DNA of 5,724 nucleotides, taken from Ruminococcaceae bacterium UBA1447 (GTDB lineage Bacteria; Bacillota; Clostridia; Oscillospirales; Acutalibacteraceae). Shown here one piece after another: positions 1 to 5,432 of the stretch; position 1 is the stretch's first letter, and every line of letters starts with the position of its first letter. The stretch is from contig DCTF01000051.1 in NCBI GenBank assembly GCA_002329225.1, positions 4,115 to 9,838 on the forward strand, in the 5' to 3' direction. The notes beneath the pieces are model-generated. The model searched no databases. It saw nothing but the letters and a program-made list of their open reading frames with translations, and was not told where the DNA came from. The position numbers and the translations under genes are program-made.

Positions 1-667
1 CCGCCATTATGCACACCAGACACAGCATAAAAAAGCGGTTTTTAATAATCTCACCCGTTCTGGTGCGGTGTTGCTCGGGTACCATAGGCGCAAGAGGCAC
101 TTTGAGAAAGAAAAAGGTATTTAATAAAGGTAAAATGCTCCAAAACAGCATTATTAAGTACCAACGCTCCGCCCCGAATAAAGCCAACAGCAGAGAACTT
201 GCAAGGACAACCGTCAACTGTCCCCAAGCATAAAAGGCGTGGAGAAGGCTCATTGCTTTGGCTTTTTCCGGCGTAGGGATGGCGTTGACAATAGGACTTA
301 ACAGAACTTCCAGCAGACCGCCGCCGAAAGAATATACAATTGTAGAAACCGCAAAACCCAAGTAGTTACGGGAGGGCAGGAATGCGGAAAGGGCGTAAAG
401 AAAAAGACCGGTGAAGGCAAGGGCATGACCGGCAACTATAAAAAAGCGAACCCCTCTTTTGTCGGCAATACGGCTGAACAGCAGATCCACCGCAACCTGG
501 GTAATAAAGTTTATGAGCGCAAGACGTCCCATTTTCTCAAATGTCAGGTTATAGCGGCTTATAAGTGTTAAAAATAAAATCGGAGCCGCATTTATAATGG
601 CGGCTTGAACAAAATGGCCCAGATAGCAGGCGTATATAGTGGATTTATACGAAGGAGTGTTTTGCAT
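1..667 (-). CDS. MFS transporter, N-terminal 222 residues (runs off left edge)
   Basis: The reverse strand is open from an ATG at 667 to the window edge, giving 222 residues without a stop. The product is strongly hydrophobic with about six membrane segments, roughly at residues 10-35, 45-65, 73-93, 100-125, 140-165 and 168-190. Between segments 2 and 3, a loop reading DLLFSRIADKRGVRF matches the general shape of the major facilitator signature A region (acidic residue, then R-x-x-D-K-R-G). A helix 5-type stretch (SLLHAFYAWGQ) also fits this superfamily. MFS proteins usually have about 390-420 residues and 12 segments, so roughly the second half is missing here. The basic patch near residues 200-212 (RTRTGEIIKNR) would be the central cytoplasmic loop. 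The gene lies 23 bases downstream of the sortase stop and has its own AAAGG ribosome site 9 bases before the ATG, so the two are probably co-transcribed. The substrate cannot be inferred. Confidence 0.88.
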   Translation of the reverse strand, partial: MQNTPSYKSTIYACYLGHFVQAAIINAAPILFLTLISRYNLTFEKMGRLALINFITQVAVDLLFSRIADKRGVRFFIVAGHALAFTGLFLYALSAFLPSRNYLGFAVSTIVYSFGGGLLEVLLSPIVNAIPTPEKAKAMSLLHAFYAWGQLTVVLASSLLLALFGAERWYLIMLFWSILPLLNTFFFLKVPLAPMVPEQHRTRTGEIIKNRFFMLCLVCIMA

Positions 668-690
668 CGGACACGGCCTTTCTGAAAAAA

Positions 691-1266
691 TCAGTCGTTC
701 TGGATTGCATCTCGGGTACAACGCACAGTAACCCGCATCCGTCCTCGGTAATCACAGGTAAAAACGGTCAAATCCCAATCTTCGTTTTTCATCTCCTCAA
801 CCTGTGTTCTTCCCAATATTTCAACTCCCTTGACCGTATGGGCAAATTTCACACCGGTAACATCAGTGAAATATATTTTATCCCCCTCAACCAATTTGCC
901 GAGGTTGGCAAAATGGCGGGCATAGTTATGCCCCGCTATAACAAAGGCCTCATCATCAAAATAGCCGGAATATCTGCAGGGCGCAATTTTAAGCAGAGGG
1001 TAACTCCAGGAACTGAGTACGGGCAGTCTGATTCCCTGAGAAGGGATATCCAAAATGCCGATATATTCATTTCCGTCTTCCATGACAACCGTCTTTTTAG
1101 AATAATCCGCTTTTAATTCAATTATTGACTTTTCCAACTCAGGCAAAATTTCTTCAGAAGCGGCGTATGCCTCGCTTTCTTCCCGTGCGTTGTAAAGCGA
1201 CAGTCCCAACGCTCCTAAAATCATAATCAAGCCGAGAATCATTGCGACAATTCCGCGTTTTCTCAT
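691..1266 (-). CDS. Single-pass membrane sortase (small, class unassigned)
   Basis: This 191-residue sortase is a cysteine transpeptidase that would attach surface proteins to cell wall or to other proteins, outside the membrane. Residues 5-25 form an N-terminal membrane anchor preceded by MRKR. The domain begins at YIGILDIP (68-75) and LPV (81-83). The catalytic residues are His113 (AGHNY), Cys171 (LTVFTC, 166-171) and probably Arg178, with Arg182 as the alternative. There is no C-terminal membrane helix and no lid region, so it is not a class C pilin polymerase. The compact form and the FTCDYRGRMRVTVR ending recall the small B/D-like sortases of Clostridia, but I cannot assign a class. The ATG at 1266 is the only usual start before an in-frame stop at 1327-1329. 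Its ribosome site is weak (AAGAAAAGAGAT), and a small hairpin (arms 1279-1283 and 1288-1292) lies just upstream. No LPXTG substrate lies beside it; the nearest is the pilin 2.8 kb away. Confidence 0.9.
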   Translation of the reverse strand: MRKRGIVAMILGLIMILGALGLSLYNAREESEAYAASEEILPELEKSIIELKADYSKKTVVMEDGNEYIGILDIPSQGIRLPVLSSWSYPLLKIAPCRYSGYFDDEAFVIAGHNYARHFANLGKLVEGDKIYFTDVTGVKFAHTVKGVEILGRTQVEEMKNEDWDLTVFTCDYRGRMRVTVRCTRDAIQND

Positions 1267-1409
1267 ATCTCTTTTCTTAGCGGGACTCCGCTCGGCCAGG
1301 GCAACCGCTGAGTGAAAAGCTTTGCATTATATTTAACGCAGTATGCTTTTTAATTTTCTCCCGCTAATACTCCCTTCAATTATTGCAAACAATTAAAATG
1401 ATATGACTG

Positions 1410-1438
1410 TTTATAATAAGTATAATAGTCATCGACAA
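1410..1438 (-). promoter_or_regulatory. Candidate leftward promoter for sortase-MFS operon
   Basis: Read on the minus strand, TTGTCG (1433-1438) and TATAAA (1410-1415) are 17 bases apart, a good sigma-A-like spacing. Transcription would begin near 1403 and give a leader of about 137 bases. A 6-base inverted repeat (ATGACT 1403-1408, AGTCAT 1427-1432) spans the spacer, the -10 box and the predicted start, where a repressor could bind. Such matches arise easily in AT-rich DNA. A TATAAT at 1326-1331 is an alternative. Confidence 0.4.
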
Positions 1439-1486
1439 TGTTTTCAACCGCATATTAACAATACTTCGCAGGGCAAAATTTGAATT

Positions 1487-1506
1487 TTACGGAGTGTTCT
1501 CCATAT
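1487..1506. promoter_or_regulatory. Possible second AbiEi operator (imperfect inverted repeat)
   Basis: GGAG-TGTT-CTCC (1491-1502) forms a short palindrome. It shares the pieces GGAGT and TCCAT, in the same order, with the stronger repeat at 1537-1559, although its spacing is one base shorter. The two centres are about 51-52 bases apart, close to five helical turns. This fits two-site binding but is an inference from weak similarity. Confidence 0.35.
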
Positions 1507-1522
1507 TTTTCAGAAGATTTTC

Positions 1523-1551
1523 TTGATTTTCTCCGGTTAATGGAGTATTAT
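1523..1551 (+). promoter_or_regulatory. Promoter of the abiE operon
   Basis: TTGATT (1523-1528) and TATTAT (1546-1551) are separated by exactly 17 bases, the preferred sigma-A spacing. The predicted start near 1558 would give a very short leader, with the ribosome site GAGGTG (1560-1565) only a few bases in, followed by the ATG at 1571. The -10 box lies in the loop of the inverted repeat at 1537-1559, so a protein bound there would block RNA polymerase. Confidence 0.65.
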
Positions 1552-1559
1552 TCCATTAA
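1537..1559. promoter_or_regulatory. Putative AbiEi operator, 23-bp inverted repeat over the -10 box
   Basis: Perfect 8-base arms, TTAATGGA (1537-1544) and TCCATTAA (1552-1559), flank a 7-base centre containing the -10 box. Family knowledge: AbiEi of Streptococcus agalactiae represses its own operon by binding inverted repeats in the promoter. The position and symmetry here suggest the same control. That AbiEi is the binder is inference. Confidence 0.55.
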
Positions 1560-1570
1560 GAGGTGAAGAT

Positions 1571-2155
1571 ATGATTATAACTACGGCCATGCTCACGGAT
1601 TCATTGCAGAATTATCGCTATCCGGCTAATAAAATAGCCCGTATGGTGGAGGCGGGCAATATTTTTCCGGTGGTGCGGGGCTTGTATGCAAGTGATGATA
1701 AGATGCCCGGATACTTGCTGGCGGCAAGTATTTACGGCCCCTCGTATCTGTCCTTTGACTATGCCTTGTCCTACTGGGAATTGATACCCGAGGCGGTCTA
1801 TACCTATACCTCTGCCACCTATGACAAAAAGAAGAGAAAGCAATTTGAAACGGCTTTCGGCTTATTTACCTATAGAGATGTTCCCAAGTCCGCCTACCCG
1901 TTCGGTATTAAGATTATTAAGGAAGGAAACCATATCTTTTTTATTGCCGAGCCGGAAAAGGCAATTTGCGACAAGCTCTATATCGTACCCCCTGTAACAA
2001 ATCTCCTCGCTTTTGAAGATTTGCTGTTCAGTGACCTGAGAATTGACCGAGATGCTTTTGAACGGCTTAATATGGAAAAGTTGATAAACGTTGCCGAACT
2101 TTACAAAACCGCAAACCACAGATTGCTGATCAGATACTTGAGGAGGGCAAATTGA
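1571..2155 (+). CDS. abiEi: AbiEi-family antitoxin / transcriptional autorepressor
   Basis: This 194-residue protein is the antitoxin of a type IV toxin-antitoxin (abortive infection AbiE) pair. In this family the antitoxin counteracts the toxin without forming a stable complex and represses the operon. The N-terminal part (about residues 3-42, ending VVRGLYASD) looks like the short winged-helix module of AbiEi proteins. Next come the family hallmarks: PSYLSFDYALSYWELIPE (57-74), a TYTSAT strand (78-83), FGLFTYRDVP (96-105) and AEPEKAICDKLY (126-137). The basic C-terminus (RLLIRYLRRAN) could contact DNA or RNA. The ATG at 1571 follows a GAGGTG ribosome site and a close promoter. The gene overlaps abiEii by 4 bases, so translation is likely coupled. 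About 190-200 residues suits the shorter AbiEi variants. The family call is solid; activity in this strain is untested. Confidence 0.93.
   Translation: MIITTAMLTDSLQNYRYPANKIARMVEAGNIFPVVRGLYASDDKMPGYLLAASIYGPSYLSFDYALSYWELIPEAVYTYTSATYDKKKRKQFETAFGLFTYRDVPKSAYPFGIKIIKEGNHIFFIAEPEKAICDKLYIVPPVTNLLAFEDLLFSDLRIDRDAFERLNMEKLINVAELYKTANHRLLIRYLRRAN
2141..2146 (+). promoter_or_regulatory. Ribosome binding site fixing the TTG start of abiEii
   Basis: A perfect AGGAGG inside the last codons of abiEi lies 5 bases before TTG 2152-2154, which overlaps the abiEi stop TGA (2153-2155). The next in-frame ATG (2173) is too far away for this site, so TTG is preferred. A weak start codon with a strong site would couple toxin output to antitoxin translation and keep it lower. 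Confidence 0.75.
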
Positions 2156-3015
2156 ATACGATTATTGAACAGATGCTGAGGGCTTATGAGGATTATCCGC
2201 AACTTGACAAGAAAAATGCAATCAAAGAGATTATGCAGGAAATGGTGCTTTGCGGTCTTTCCAGAGCGGGTTTTTTTAAAGATGCAGCTTTCTATGGCGG
2301 CACTGCACTGCGCATTTTTTACGGTTTAGACAGATTTTCGGAAGATCTGGACTTTTCCTTGAAGACGGGTAAGGAAGATTATGATTTGAGCGCATTTTTC
2401 CCTATTCTGGAAAAAGAGATGGCCGCCTTCGGGCTTCATGTTGATATCAGCGAGAAGGTGAAGAGCGGTGCTTCACGAATACAGTCAGCTTTTCTGAAAG
2501 GCAACACAAAAGAACACTTACTGCTTTTCTATGGCTATGAGGCGCTCCCCGGTGTCCATGCCGGAGAGAAAATCAGAATCAAGTTTGAGGTGGATACCAA
2601 CCCGCCCGATTACGCAGGGTTTGAACATAAATACAGGCTCCTTCCCTCCCCCTATGAAGTGGCGCTGTATGATGCTCCGTCCCTGTTTGCCGGTAAGATT
2701 CATGCAGTACTTTGCAGAGCATGGAATAACAGAGTTAAAGGGCGCGACCTGTATGACTATGTCTTTTTTATATCCCAAAACACACCTGTAAACTTAGCGC
2801 ACCTGCAATCACGCCTTCAGCAAAGCGGTTATATTAAACCTGACGACAGTTTTTCGTTGAAGCTGTTGAAACAACACCTGAATACCCGCTTTGCAGCCAT
2901 CAATTACACGCAAGCAAAGGAAGATGTTTTACCGTTTATCCGTAATCAAGCCTCATTACAAGTTTGGGGGACTGATTTCTTTCAGCAAATCAGTGAAAAT
3001 TTGAGAACCACATAA
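2152..3015 (+). CDS. abiEii: AbiEii-family nucleotidyltransferase toxin
   Basis: This 287-residue toxin of the AbiE pair belongs to the AbiEii/AbiGii family of polymerase-beta-like nucleotidyltransferases (Pfam AbiEii, PF08843). Related MenT toxins add nucleotides to tRNA 3' ends; the substrate of this one is unknown. The active site signature is intact: GGTALR (49-54) followed by RFSEDLDFS (61-69), with Asp65 and Asp67 as likely metal ligands. A strand IRIKFEVDTNPP (141-152) supplies Asp148. The later motif LFAGKIHAVLCR (178-189) and NRVKGRDLYD (193-202) carries the Lys and Arg typical of the family. Length is normal and no break is seen, so the toxin should be functional. The start is TTG, supported by AGGAGG and the 4-base overlap with abiEi. 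The stop is followed by a 122-base gap with a hairpin, then the convergent sortase C gene. Confidence 0.94.
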   Translation: MNTIIEQMLRAYEDYPQLDKKNAIKEIMQEMVLCGLSRAGFFKDAAFYGGTALRIFYGLDRFSEDLDFSLKTGKEDYDLSAFFPILEKEMAAFGLHVDISEKVKSGASRIQSAFLKGNTKEHLLLFYGYEALPGVHAGEKIRIKFEVDTNPPDYAGFEHKYRLLPSPYEVALYDAPSLFAGKIHAVLCRAWNNRVKGRDLYDYVFFISQNTPVNLAHLQSRLQQSGYIKPDDSFSLKLLKQHLNTRFAAINYTQAKEDVLPFIRNQASLQVWGTDFFQQISENLRTT

Positions 3016-3069
3016 ACTCTTCCGCTACTGTCTGAACAAACTAAACATTATACGACCAATAAAATTGAT

Positions 3070-3111
3070 ATCCTCCATCGTTGGGCGCTCACTGCCCAAA
3101 TGACGGAGGAT
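3070..3111. terminator. Hairpin between convergent abiEii and sortase C genes
   Basis: ATCCTCC (3070-3076) pairs with GGAGGAT (3105-3111), and TTGGGC (3081-3086) pairs with GCCCAA (3094-3099). The middle is imperfect and the loop is 7 bases. It lies midway between two convergent stop codons (3015 and 3138), the usual place for a shared terminator. The leftward side is followed by ATCAATTTTATT and the rightward side by GTGTCTTTAATA, so neither U-tract is strong. Termination efficiency is uncertain. Confidence 0.55.
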
Positions 3112-3137
3112 GTGTCTTTAATAACGCAACCGTGGGG

Positions 3138-3974
3138 TCATCGCCGTTTTTTAGAGGATTTTCTGGGAACAACAAGAGCAATCAAAAAGAACAACAAAAT
3201 AGGTACGGCTACGGCGGGTGCTACCAGGAGAGGGTCAATTTGAATTAAATCCGCCGTTACGTGAACCGATGAATAATCTGCCAAGTTATCAATCCGATGC
3301 CCCCGCACCAAAAGCCGATGGGTGTTAATACCGTAAGGCGTGCATGTGACTAAAGTAAAGTAGTCCTTGCCGGGCTCAATTTTTAAATCTTTGATATCCG
3401 GAGGATCTACAATCAGTATTTGGTCTACCTCGTAAGTCAGTACCTCGTCCAATATCCTGATGGTGAAAATATCGCTCACCGCTAATCTGTCCAGATTTGT
3501 GAAGAGTTTTGCACTCGGAAGTCCCCGATGGCCGGAAACAACGCAGTGGGTGCTTTCTCCCCCCACGGGCAGAGATGTACCTTCAATGTGACCGATAGCA
3601 ATCTGTAAAACCGCCTCATCCGTGCCGTGATAAAGAGGCAGTGAACATTCAATAGCGGGGATTTCAATATAGCCCATCATTCCGGTACCGGCAATATTCA
3701 GCAGATTTCGGTATTCCGCACGTTCTTCATCGGTAGGATGATAGCGGGCACTGTTGGCAATCAAGGCTTTATTATAGGCATGTGCATCCGCCAATATCCT
3801 CTCATATGTATTATCATCCATCTGCGCCACTTCTTCGGCATATGAGGCAATAGCTCTGGTTTGGTGAAAGGAGTTCCAATAGTCGCTGACGGTAGGGTAC
3901 AACAGTAAAGACAGCCCTGCAAGAAGAATCAGAACTAAAAATATCGTTATGAATTTATTTGCATTTTTCTTCAA
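3138..3974 (-). CDS. srtC: Class C pilus sortase (pilin polymerase)
   Basis: This 278-residue class C sortase would join pilin subunits by isopeptide bonds at the outer face of the membrane. It has an N-terminal membrane helix (8-27), then the class C helical region with a typical DAHAYNKAL (63-71), then GYIEIPAIECSLPLYHGT (101-118) and EGTSLPVGG (131-139). The catalytic triad is His149 (SGHRGLPS), Cys211 (TLVTCTPYG) and Arg220 (NTHRLLVRG). A second hydrophobic segment (about 248-270) with a basic tail (RKSSKKRR) is also characteristic of the class. The lid segment (about 74-86, ARYHPTDEE) lacks the Asp-Pro-aromatic motif found in several streptococcal pilus sortases. The start is TTG at 3974, supported by AAGGAG 8 bases upstream; an in-frame ATG is not available near it. 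The pilin lies directly upstream on the same strand, 91 bases away across a strong hairpin, and is the obvious substrate. Confidence 0.94.
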   Translation of the reverse strand: MKKNANKFITIFLVLILLAGLSLLLYPTVSDYWNSFHQTRAIASYAEEVAQMDDNTYERILADAHAYNKALIANSARYHPTDEERAEYRNLLNIAGTGMMGYIEIPAIECSLPLYHGTDEAVLQIAIGHIEGTSLPVGGESTHCVVSGHRGLPSAKLFTNLDRLAVSDIFTIRILDEVLTYEVDQILIVDPPDIKDLKIEPGKDYFTLVTCTPYGINTHRLLVRGHRIDNLADYSSVHVTADLIQIDPLLVAPAVAVPILLFFLIALVVPRKSSKKRR

Positions 3975-3982
3975 GCAAGGCT

Positions 3983-3988
3983 CTCCTT
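3983..3988 (-). promoter_or_regulatory. Ribosome binding site fixing the TTG start of sortase C
   Basis: On the minus strand AAGGAG lies 8 bases before TTG 3972-3974. The encoded MKKNANKF and the following membrane helix give a sensible N-terminus, so TTG is taken as the start. Confidence 0.7.
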
Positions 3989-3994
3989 ACTGCC

Positions 3995-4027
3995 GCAAAC
4001 CGGGGAGGAGAATCCTCCCCGGTTTGC
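3995..4027 (-). promoter_or_regulatory. Perfect 15-bp hairpin between pilin and sortase C
   Basis: Arms 3995-4009 and 4013-4027 are exact reverse complements of 15 bases, G+C-rich in the middle (CCGGGGAGGA), with a 3-base loop. No U-tract follows on either strand, so this is not a classic intrinsic terminator. It lies just downstream of the pilin stop and 7 bases before the sortase C ribosome site. In the transcript it could slow or partly stop RNA polymerase, or protect the 3' end of pilin mRNA after processing. Either would give more pilin than sortase, as pili require. The structure is plain; the role is inferred. Confidence 0.8.
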
Positions 4028-4065
4028 AACAAATTTGGCTATTTCTTTATGTGTATGATGAATTC

Positions 4066-4596
4066 TTAGTTCTCAGCGTATCTCATACGCTTTTTGGTTA
4101 CGAGCAGCACAACGGCAGCAAGAACCAAAACAGCGCCTGCAATGTAGAACAGGGTGGTACCGATGCCGCCGGTCTCGGGCAGGGTGGAACCTGCGTTGTT
4201 GGCGATGGTAATCGCGGCAATACCGGTGGTGATATCTGCAGTACCGGCAACGCCGTCAGCGGTAACTGCCAGATGGGTCAGAGCAGTGCCGGGCACGCCG
4301 TTCCAGGTTTGACCGTTGGCGGTGGTAGCGGTAATAATCACAACGATATCGGCTGTCAACAGATTATAGCCGGCGGGAGCCACGATTTTGCGCAGTCTGT
4401 AAGTGCCGTCATCCAAGCCGGTAACGGAGAACAAGCCGGTATCTGCAGCTGAGGTAAGGATGGAATCTGCAGGCCAGGTTATTACGCCGCCGGGGCCGGC
4501 TGCGGGAATGTTCTGCCAACCGTCAAATTTGCCGTTGGTAATCTTCGCAACTTTGCTTGCATCGGCATTCAGCAGAACGAACTGAGCGCCCTGCAA
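4066..4596 (-). CDS. LPETG-anchored pilin, C-terminal part (5' end missing or out of frame)
   Basis: Counting from TTG 4596, the 176 residues hold a SpaA/Cna-B-like pilin domain and a complete cell wall sorting signal: LPETG (139-143), a hydrophobic span (about 147-167) and the basic tail KKRMR (168-172). The E-box-like YRLRKIVAPAGY (66-77) has Lys70 where the usual Glu stands. TTG 4596 is only the first possible start: it has no ribosome site, and typical domain sequence (VFTYELDATKVDG) continues upstream in frame to about 4743, preceded by a Ser/Asp/Asn/Thr/Gly-rich linker. The frame stays open to a stop at 4801-4803 with no ATG, GTG or TTG before 4596. There is therefore no signal peptide and no WxxxVxVYPK pilin motif. 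Full pilins of this kind usually have about 400-550 residues, so more than half is absent. The sortase C gene directly downstream is its natural partner. As written this is a truncated or frameshifted pilin gene. Confidence 0.8.
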   Translation of the reverse strand: MQGAQFVLLNADASKVAKITNGKFDGWQNIPAAGPGGVITWPADSILTSAADTGLFSVTGLDDGTYRLRKIVAPAGYNLLTADIVVIITATTANGQTWNGVPGTALTHLAVTADGVAGTADITTGIAAITIANNAGSTLPETGGIGTTLFYIAGAVLVLAAVVLLVTKKRMRYAEN

Positions 4597-4619
4597 TTTG
4601 GTGGAGGTGTTTTTGCCGT

Positions 4620-4800
4620 CTACCTTGGTAGCATCCAGTTCATAGGTGAAGACGATGGCTTTGTCCTCGGGTGTTTCACCGGTGTTGTCGGTGTCGCCTG
4701 TATTGCCGGGGCTGTCTGTACTGCCGGAGCTATCGGGGTTACGGGCACCGGAGGCGCTACAGGAGCCGGAGGAGTTTGAAAAGGTTGAACACGGGGCGAG
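4620..4800 (-). other. Two-frame overlap: proline-rich tail versus pilin linker
   Basis: Two minus-strand frames are open here. The receiver-like gene reads proline-rich (QTPPAPVAPPVPVTP) and ends with an unconvincing HPRTKPSSSPMNWMLPR before TAG at 4620-4622. The frame one base back reads a normal pilin linker and domain start (SSGSTDSPGNTGDTDNTGET, then PEDKAIVFTYELDATK). Codons in the pilin frame look ordinary (GGC, GAC, AAC, ACC) from about 4743 downwards, while upstream of that this frame gives unlikely Cys-containing text. The change of real coding frame is therefore around 4725-4770. The hexamer CCGGAG (plus strand) occurs at 4724, 4748 and 4766, a possible site for short-homology recombination. 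I see no classical X-XXY-YYZ slippery heptamer. Confidence 0.65.
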
Positions 4801-5366
4801 TCATAAGCGGGTTGATACTGTACCTGCTGCTGCATTGGAGCTTCGGCGACCGGAACGGAGGAGGGCGGAGAATAGACCGGCACTTGATACGCTGCAGCCG
4901 TTTGAGGCTGTACCGCAGGCGGGGCAGAAAAATCGACGGACAGAGGCATTGCCGGTTCCGCTTCTTTGAGCGGAGTCCTTTCTTCAGAATCAGTAGCGGC
5001 GGATTCCCCCGCATCCCTATGTCTGAACATCCGTCTAAGCCTGAACATGAGGTCGCCGGAGTCCAGAGGCAGAGTAAAGCATTCGTCAAGCTGTTCTTCA
5101 AGTTCAAGGCTCACTTCAGAGATGTTTTGTTTTTTTACAAATAAAATCTTCCCGACTGAACCGACGCTGCGAAAAAAAGAGACGAGCGCTTCATTATCGA
5201 TATCATCAGCATAAAGGGCCACCAGGTCCATTTTGACCGCCGTGCCGATTACCGCCATCATATCATTAGGAGCGGAGGTAACTTCGGCACTAAGCCCGCT
5301 GGCTTGAAAGTGCCTTTCCAGCATAGCGGCGGAAATCTGTTCATTTGTGTTTATAAGTACTCTCAT
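4620..5366 (-). CDS. Receiver-like (pseudo-receiver) protein with proline-rich tail, probably 3'-truncated
   Basis: I do not recognise this 248-residue protein as a named family. Residues 1-115 have the strand/helix rhythm of a response-regulator receiver: MRVLINTN, then DLVALYADD (47-55), KILFVKK (73-79), and ECFTLPL followed by an amphipathic helix (FRLRRMF). The phosphorylation residues are absent: Thr7-Asn8 replace the acidic pair, Tyr52 stands at the phospho-Asp position, and Leu99 replaces the Lys of the Lys-Pro motif. Residues 118-145 are charged, and about 146-230 are rich in Pro, Ala, Val and Gln with no membrane segment or signal peptide, so it should be cytoplasmic. The ATG at 5366 has GAGGTG 10 bases upstream (5377-5382). 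The tail after about residue 210 is probably not native, because the pilin frame takes over there. A C-terminal domain may have been lost; CpaE-like proteins, for example, join a receiver-like domain to an ATPase, but nothing here proves that. Confidence 0.6.
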   Translation of the reverse strand: MRVLINTNEQISAAMLERHFQASGLSAEVTSAPNDMMAVIGTAVKMDLVALYADDIDNEALVSFFRSVGSVGKILFVKKQNISEVSLELEEQLDECFTLPLDSGDLMFRLRRMFRHRDAGESAATDSEERTPLKEAEPAMPLSVDFSAPPAVQPQTAAAYQVPVYSPPSSVPVAEAPMQQQVQYQPAYDSPRVQPFQTPPAPVAPPVPVTPIAPAVQTAPAIQATPTTPVKHPRTKPSSSPMNWMLPR

Positions 5367-5432
5367 CTGCTCTGCACACCTCGTAGCTCATAGTAGATTG
5401 AAGAAAATTCGGGAACGGTTAATTATGTTGTA

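Larger units (their letters stand above)
1267..1570. other. Divergent intergenic region between sortase and abiEi
   Basis: This AT-rich gap of 304 bases separates the leftward sortase/MFS operon from the rightward abiE operon. I see no credible gene in it. It contains a leftward promoter candidate at 1410-1438, a second leftward TATAAT at 1326-1331 (17 bases from a poor -35, ATTAAA), a short palindrome (AAAATT-tg-AATTTT, 1475-1488), the abiE promoter and two inverted repeats described separately. A small hairpin (AGCGG/CCGCT, 1279-1292) lies in the sortase leader close to the start codon. Confidence 0.7.

Noticed and set aside
9..233. Plus-strand frame of 74 codons at the left end
   Set aside because: It lies entirely opposite the MFS transporter gene, which has clear membrane-protein composition; it is a shadow frame.
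1334..3128. 7-base direct repeat TAACGCA on both sides of the abiE cassette (1334-1340 and 3122-3128) as an insertion scar
   Set aside because: Seven bases without extension is readily expected by chance between two gaps of this size, and no transposase, integrase or terminal inverted repeat is present.
3949..4452. Long plus-strand frame opposite the pilin and the start of sortase C
   Set aside because: Its Gly/Cys/Gln-rich composition is an antisense by-product of the pilin coding sequence, and it crosses the strong hairpin and the start of sortase C.
4620..4800. Programmed -1 ribosomal frameshift joining the receiver-like gene to the pilin
   Set aside because: No classical slippery heptamer is present, and the product would be a cytoplasmic protein joined to a cell-wall anchor with no signal peptide, which makes little sense. 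Kept only as a remote option.
4671..5144. Plus-strand frames rich in Arg, Cys and Tyr opposite the receiver-like gene
   Set aside because: Their biased composition is that of antisense to proline-rich coding DNA. They have no ribosome site or recognisable motif.
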